From Candidatus Thioglobus sp. (GTDB lineage: Bacteria; Pseudomonadota; Gammaproteobacteria; PS1; Thioglobaceae), in NCBI GenBank assembly GCA_003978285.1, contig QOAB01000130.1:1-8812 (forward strand): 8,812 nucleotides of DNA, read 5' to 3'. Position numbers and translations under genes: made by a program. Positions within the stretch are counted from its first letter, which is position 1. Each line of letters opens with the position of its first letter. Of the stretch, positions 7,466 through 8,812 are shown piece by piece. The notes under the pieces were generated by a model that was not told the DNA's origin, searched no databases, and saw nothing but the letters and a program-made list of their open reading frames with translations.

Positions 7466-7962
7466 AGCCCAGCCCACCAAAGTCTGAGTCGGTAGCCTAG
7501 TGTAGTGGTATAACCCACTTCAACAAATTGTATACGACCTTCGGTATTGATAAAGAAACTACTGGGCGTACCCTTAACACCGAATAAACGAGATAAAGAG
7601 CCAGATTTGTCATTGATAATGTTGTCTAGCTTAAGGTTGTTTTCTTCAGCGTATTTTCTAATGTCATCATCAGAGCCTGATTGAATGGCAATATTGAGTA
7701 CTTTGTAATCTTCTGCTATGGCTTGAATGTTGTCATTTTCTACAGCGCAAACTGGACACCAAGTTGCCCAAAAGTGAATCAAAATACCTTGATCAGGTAA
7801 AGGGTTGGAGTTCATCACTTCACCGTTTAAGGTCTGAGAACTGAAACTGGGCGTCATGCCTTGAGTGAGATCTTGTTGTTGCCATGCACGGATGACAAAA
7901 ATGGCTAAAATAACCATCATAAATTGCATGAGGGTTTTACGAGATGGGCGATTAATTTTCAT
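7462..7962 (-). CDS. Membrane-anchored thioredoxin-fold protein disulfide oxidoreductase, ScsD/TlpA-like
   Basis: A 166-residue thioredoxin-fold protein. A positive N terminus (KINRPSRK) precedes one hydrophobic helix (about 11-25), so the domain should be held on the periplasmic face of the inner membrane. The redox motif is C69-P-V-C72 inside HFWATWCPVC, and the cis-proline is P133 (KGTPSSFF). The CPVC motif and a C terminus rich in YRLRLWW match the ScsD-like branch of TlpA/DsbE proteins, which reduce or shuffle disulfides of exported proteins. No cytochrome c maturation or other Scs genes are in the window, so the substrate is unknown. The ATG at 7962 is chosen because it gives a normal membrane anchor, but no Shine-Dalgarno sequence precedes it. 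Its stop overlaps the ung start as TTGA, making it the first gene of the - strand operon. ScsD-like is more likely than CcmG/DsbE, given CPVC rather than the usual CxxC of CcmG. Confidence 0.87.
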   Translation of the reverse strand: MKINRPSRKTLMQFMMVILAIFVIRAWQQQDLTQGMTPSFSSQTLNGEVMNSNPLPDQGILIHFWATWCPVCAVENDNIQAIAEDYKVLNIAIQSGSDDDIRKYAEENNLKLDNIINDKSGSLSRLFGVKGTPSSFFINTEGRIQFVEVGYTTTLGYRLRLWWAGL

Positions 7963-7969
7963 GCTGAGT

Positions 7970-7975
7970 ATTATA
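7970..7975 (-). promoter_or_regulatory. Candidate -10 element for the thioredoxin-ung-pdxB operon
   Basis: On the - strand these bases read TATAAT, a perfect sigma-70 -10 hexamer. It lies in the 26-base gap between divergent genes. No good -35 is visible at 16-18 bases upstream (AATCTG at 17). Transcription would begin about 7 bases on, at or next to the ATG at 7962, giving a leaderless or nearly leaderless message. Because the gap is AT-rich, chance remains possible. Confidence 0.3.
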
Positions 7976-7980
7976 ACTTA

Positions 7981-7984
7981 AGGA
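7981..7984 (+). promoter_or_regulatory. Ribosome binding site of the TPMT-type methyltransferase gene
   Basis: AGGA (in TTAAGGACGAC) stands 4 bases before the ATG at 7989 and supports that start. No credible + strand promoter is seen in the short gap, so the promoter probably lies within the 5' end of the divergent thioredoxin gene. Confidence 0.5.
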
Positions 7985-7988
7985 CGAC

Positions 7989-8645
7989 ATGACAGATTGG
8001 ATACAACGCTGGCAAGAAGGAAAAATTGGCTGGCATCGAGCACAGGTAAATCCTAAACTTGTTGAATTTATTACTTGTTTAAAGCTTAAGCAGAGTGATA
8101 CGGTATTTGTACCCTTGTGTGGCAAAAGTTATGACATGGTTTATTTGCTTGAGCAGGGCTTTAAAGTAATTGGTGTTGAACTTAGTTCATTGGCTATCGA
8201 GCAGTTTTTTGATGAAAATAACCTTGTTTTTACAATCAATCAAACCGATCAATTTACGCTGTATCAAGGTGAAAATATTACGTTATATTGCGGGGATTAT
8301 TTTGCACTGGATAAGTCTGTATTGAAAACAGTTTTTGCAGTGTATGACCGTGCAGCGCTAATCGCGCTAGCTGTTGATTTAAGAGCAAAATATGCGCAGC
8401 ATTTATACTCTATAATATCGAATGATTGTCGGGTGTTATTATTAACACTAAATTACCCGCAATCACAAATAAGTGGCCCGCCTTTTGCAGTTGATGAGGA
8501 TGAGGTGGTTTCACTTTTTAGTAAGGGGTTCGAATGTCAACAATTACAGTGTTTTGATGACATAAAAAATGAGCCTAAGTTTCTACGCGCTGGCGTAGAT
8601 TTTATTCAAAAAGCAACTTATTGTTTGCACAAGACCGGAGCGTAA
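7989..8645 (+). CDS. tpm: TPMT-family (thiopurine S-methyltransferase) SAM-dependent methyltransferase
   Basis: A 218-residue class I SAM-dependent methyltransferase of the TPMT family. The N terminus (WIQRWQEGKIGWHRAQVNP) is the characteristic lead-in of bacterial Tpm. The SAM-binding region is VPLCGKSYDM at 41-50 followed by VIGVELS, with E64 placed to bind the SAM ribose. CGDYFAL at 101-107, YDRAALIAL at 119-127 and GPPF at 163-166 are further family motifs. The length matches the usual 215-220 residues, so the gene looks complete. Bacterial relatives methylate thiopurines and, in some species, selenium or tellurium compounds; the natural substrate is not settled and cannot be read here. 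It is divergent from the thioredoxin gene (26-base gap), and 3 bases before a cold-shock gene with which it is probably co-transcribed. The family is sure; the substrate is not. Confidence 0.93.
   Translation: MTDWIQRWQEGKIGWHRAQVNPKLVEFITCLKLKQSDTVFVPLCGKSYDMVYLLEQGFKVIGVELSSLAIEQFFDENNLVFTINQTDQFTLYQGENITLYCGDYFALDKSVLKTVFAVYDRAALIALAVDLRAKYAQHLYSIISNDCRVLLLTLNYPQSQISGPPFAVDEDEVVSLFSKGFECQQLQCFDDIKNEPKFLRAGVDFIQKATYCLHKTGA
8637..8640 (+). promoter_or_regulatory. Ribosome binding site of the cold-shock-domain gene, inside the end of tpm
   Basis: GGAG lies within the last codons of tpm, 8 bases before the ATG at 8649. This placement suggests that the two genes are translated from one message. 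Confidence 0.55.
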
Positions 8646-8648
8646 AAA

Positions 8649-8812
8649 ATGGCAAAAAAAGTAAAAGGCGTAGTAGCCCAGTTTGGTACTAAAGGATATG
8701 GTTTTATTACGGGTGATGATGGTGAGAAATATTTCGTTCACCAAAAGAATATTTATAACAAGTCACGTTTAAAAGCAGATACACGCGTGGTGTTTCAAGC
8801 AGAAAGTTCTGA
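8649..8812 (+). CDS. Cold-shock-domain nucleic-acid-binding protein (3' truncated by window)
   Basis: The first 54 codons of a cold-shock-domain protein that runs off the window. RNP1-like KGYGFI (15-20) and RNP2-like YFVHQ (28-32) are at the right spacing, with GDDGEK between them as in CspA. Such domains bind single-stranded nucleic acid. The segment before RNP1 reads VVAQFGTKGYG, whereas CspA has VKWFNADKGFG, so the surface-exposed tryptophan of the usual KWF is replaced by glutamine here. Whether this is a stand-alone CspA-sized protein or a cold-shock domain fused to a membrane DUF1294-type tail cannot be told from the visible part. It starts 3 bases after tpm with its ribosome binding site inside that gene. 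Confidence 0.85.
   Translation, partial: MAKKVKGVVAQFGTKGYGFITGDDGEKYFVHQKNIYNKSRLKADTRVVFQAESS

Noticed and set aside
7972..7977. TATAAC as a + strand -10 element for tpm
   Set aside because: Transcription would start at about 7984, removing the AGGA ribosome binding site at 7981-7984, and no -35 is present.

Overview
The window comes from an AT-rich bacterium (about 40% GC by eye). It is most likely a gammaproteobacterium: PdxB, the TPMT-type methyltransferase and the ScsD-like thioredoxin all read as gammaproteobacterial families. The base composition, dense packing and gene content would suit the marine sulfur-oxidiser lineage (SUP05/Thioglobus and relatives), but that placement is an impression from gene style and was not tested. 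No rRNA, tRNA, CRISPR array, insertion sequence or phage gene is visible. Nearly every base is coding.

Bases 1-5769 (+ strand) hold a tightly spaced nitrate/nitrite reduction operon whose 5' end lies outside the window. In order it contains: the C-terminal part of the siroheme nitrite reductase large subunit (nirB), a Rieske-type small subunit (nirD), an unrecognised 60-residue two-helix membrane protein, a molybdopterin nitrate reductase of the NarB/NasA type, and a 622-residue protein. That last protein fuses a DmsB-like domain with four [4Fe-4S] clusters to a DmsC-like eight-helix quinol-oxidising anchor. Gaps are 16, 26, 36 and 9 bases. Together the genes could reduce nitrate to nitrite with electrons from the quinol pool, then nitrite to ammonium with NAD(P)H.

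The most interesting point is how the nitrate reductase is wired. The catalytic subunit looks assimilatory and has no Tat signal, yet it is paired with a DMSO-reductase-type quinol anchor. The charges of the anchor's loops predict its N and C termini in the cytoplasm, the reverse of E. coli DmsC. This would be a cytoplasmic-facing, quinol-fed nitrate reductase built from parts unlike NarGHI.

Bases 5766-7962 (- strand) hold a second compact operon, read from right to left: a membrane-anchored ScsD/TlpA-like thioredoxin, uracil-DNA glycosylase (ung) and erythronate-4-phosphate dehydrogenase (pdxB). Stop and start codons overlap between these genes. The pdxB stop codon interlocks with the stop codon of the anchor gene in a shared TTAA, leaving no space for a terminator between the two operons.

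Bases 7989-8812 (+ strand) begin a third unit, divergent from the thioredoxin gene with only 26 bases between them. It contains a TPMT-type SAM methyltransferase followed 3 bases later by a cold-shock-domain protein cut off by the window end.
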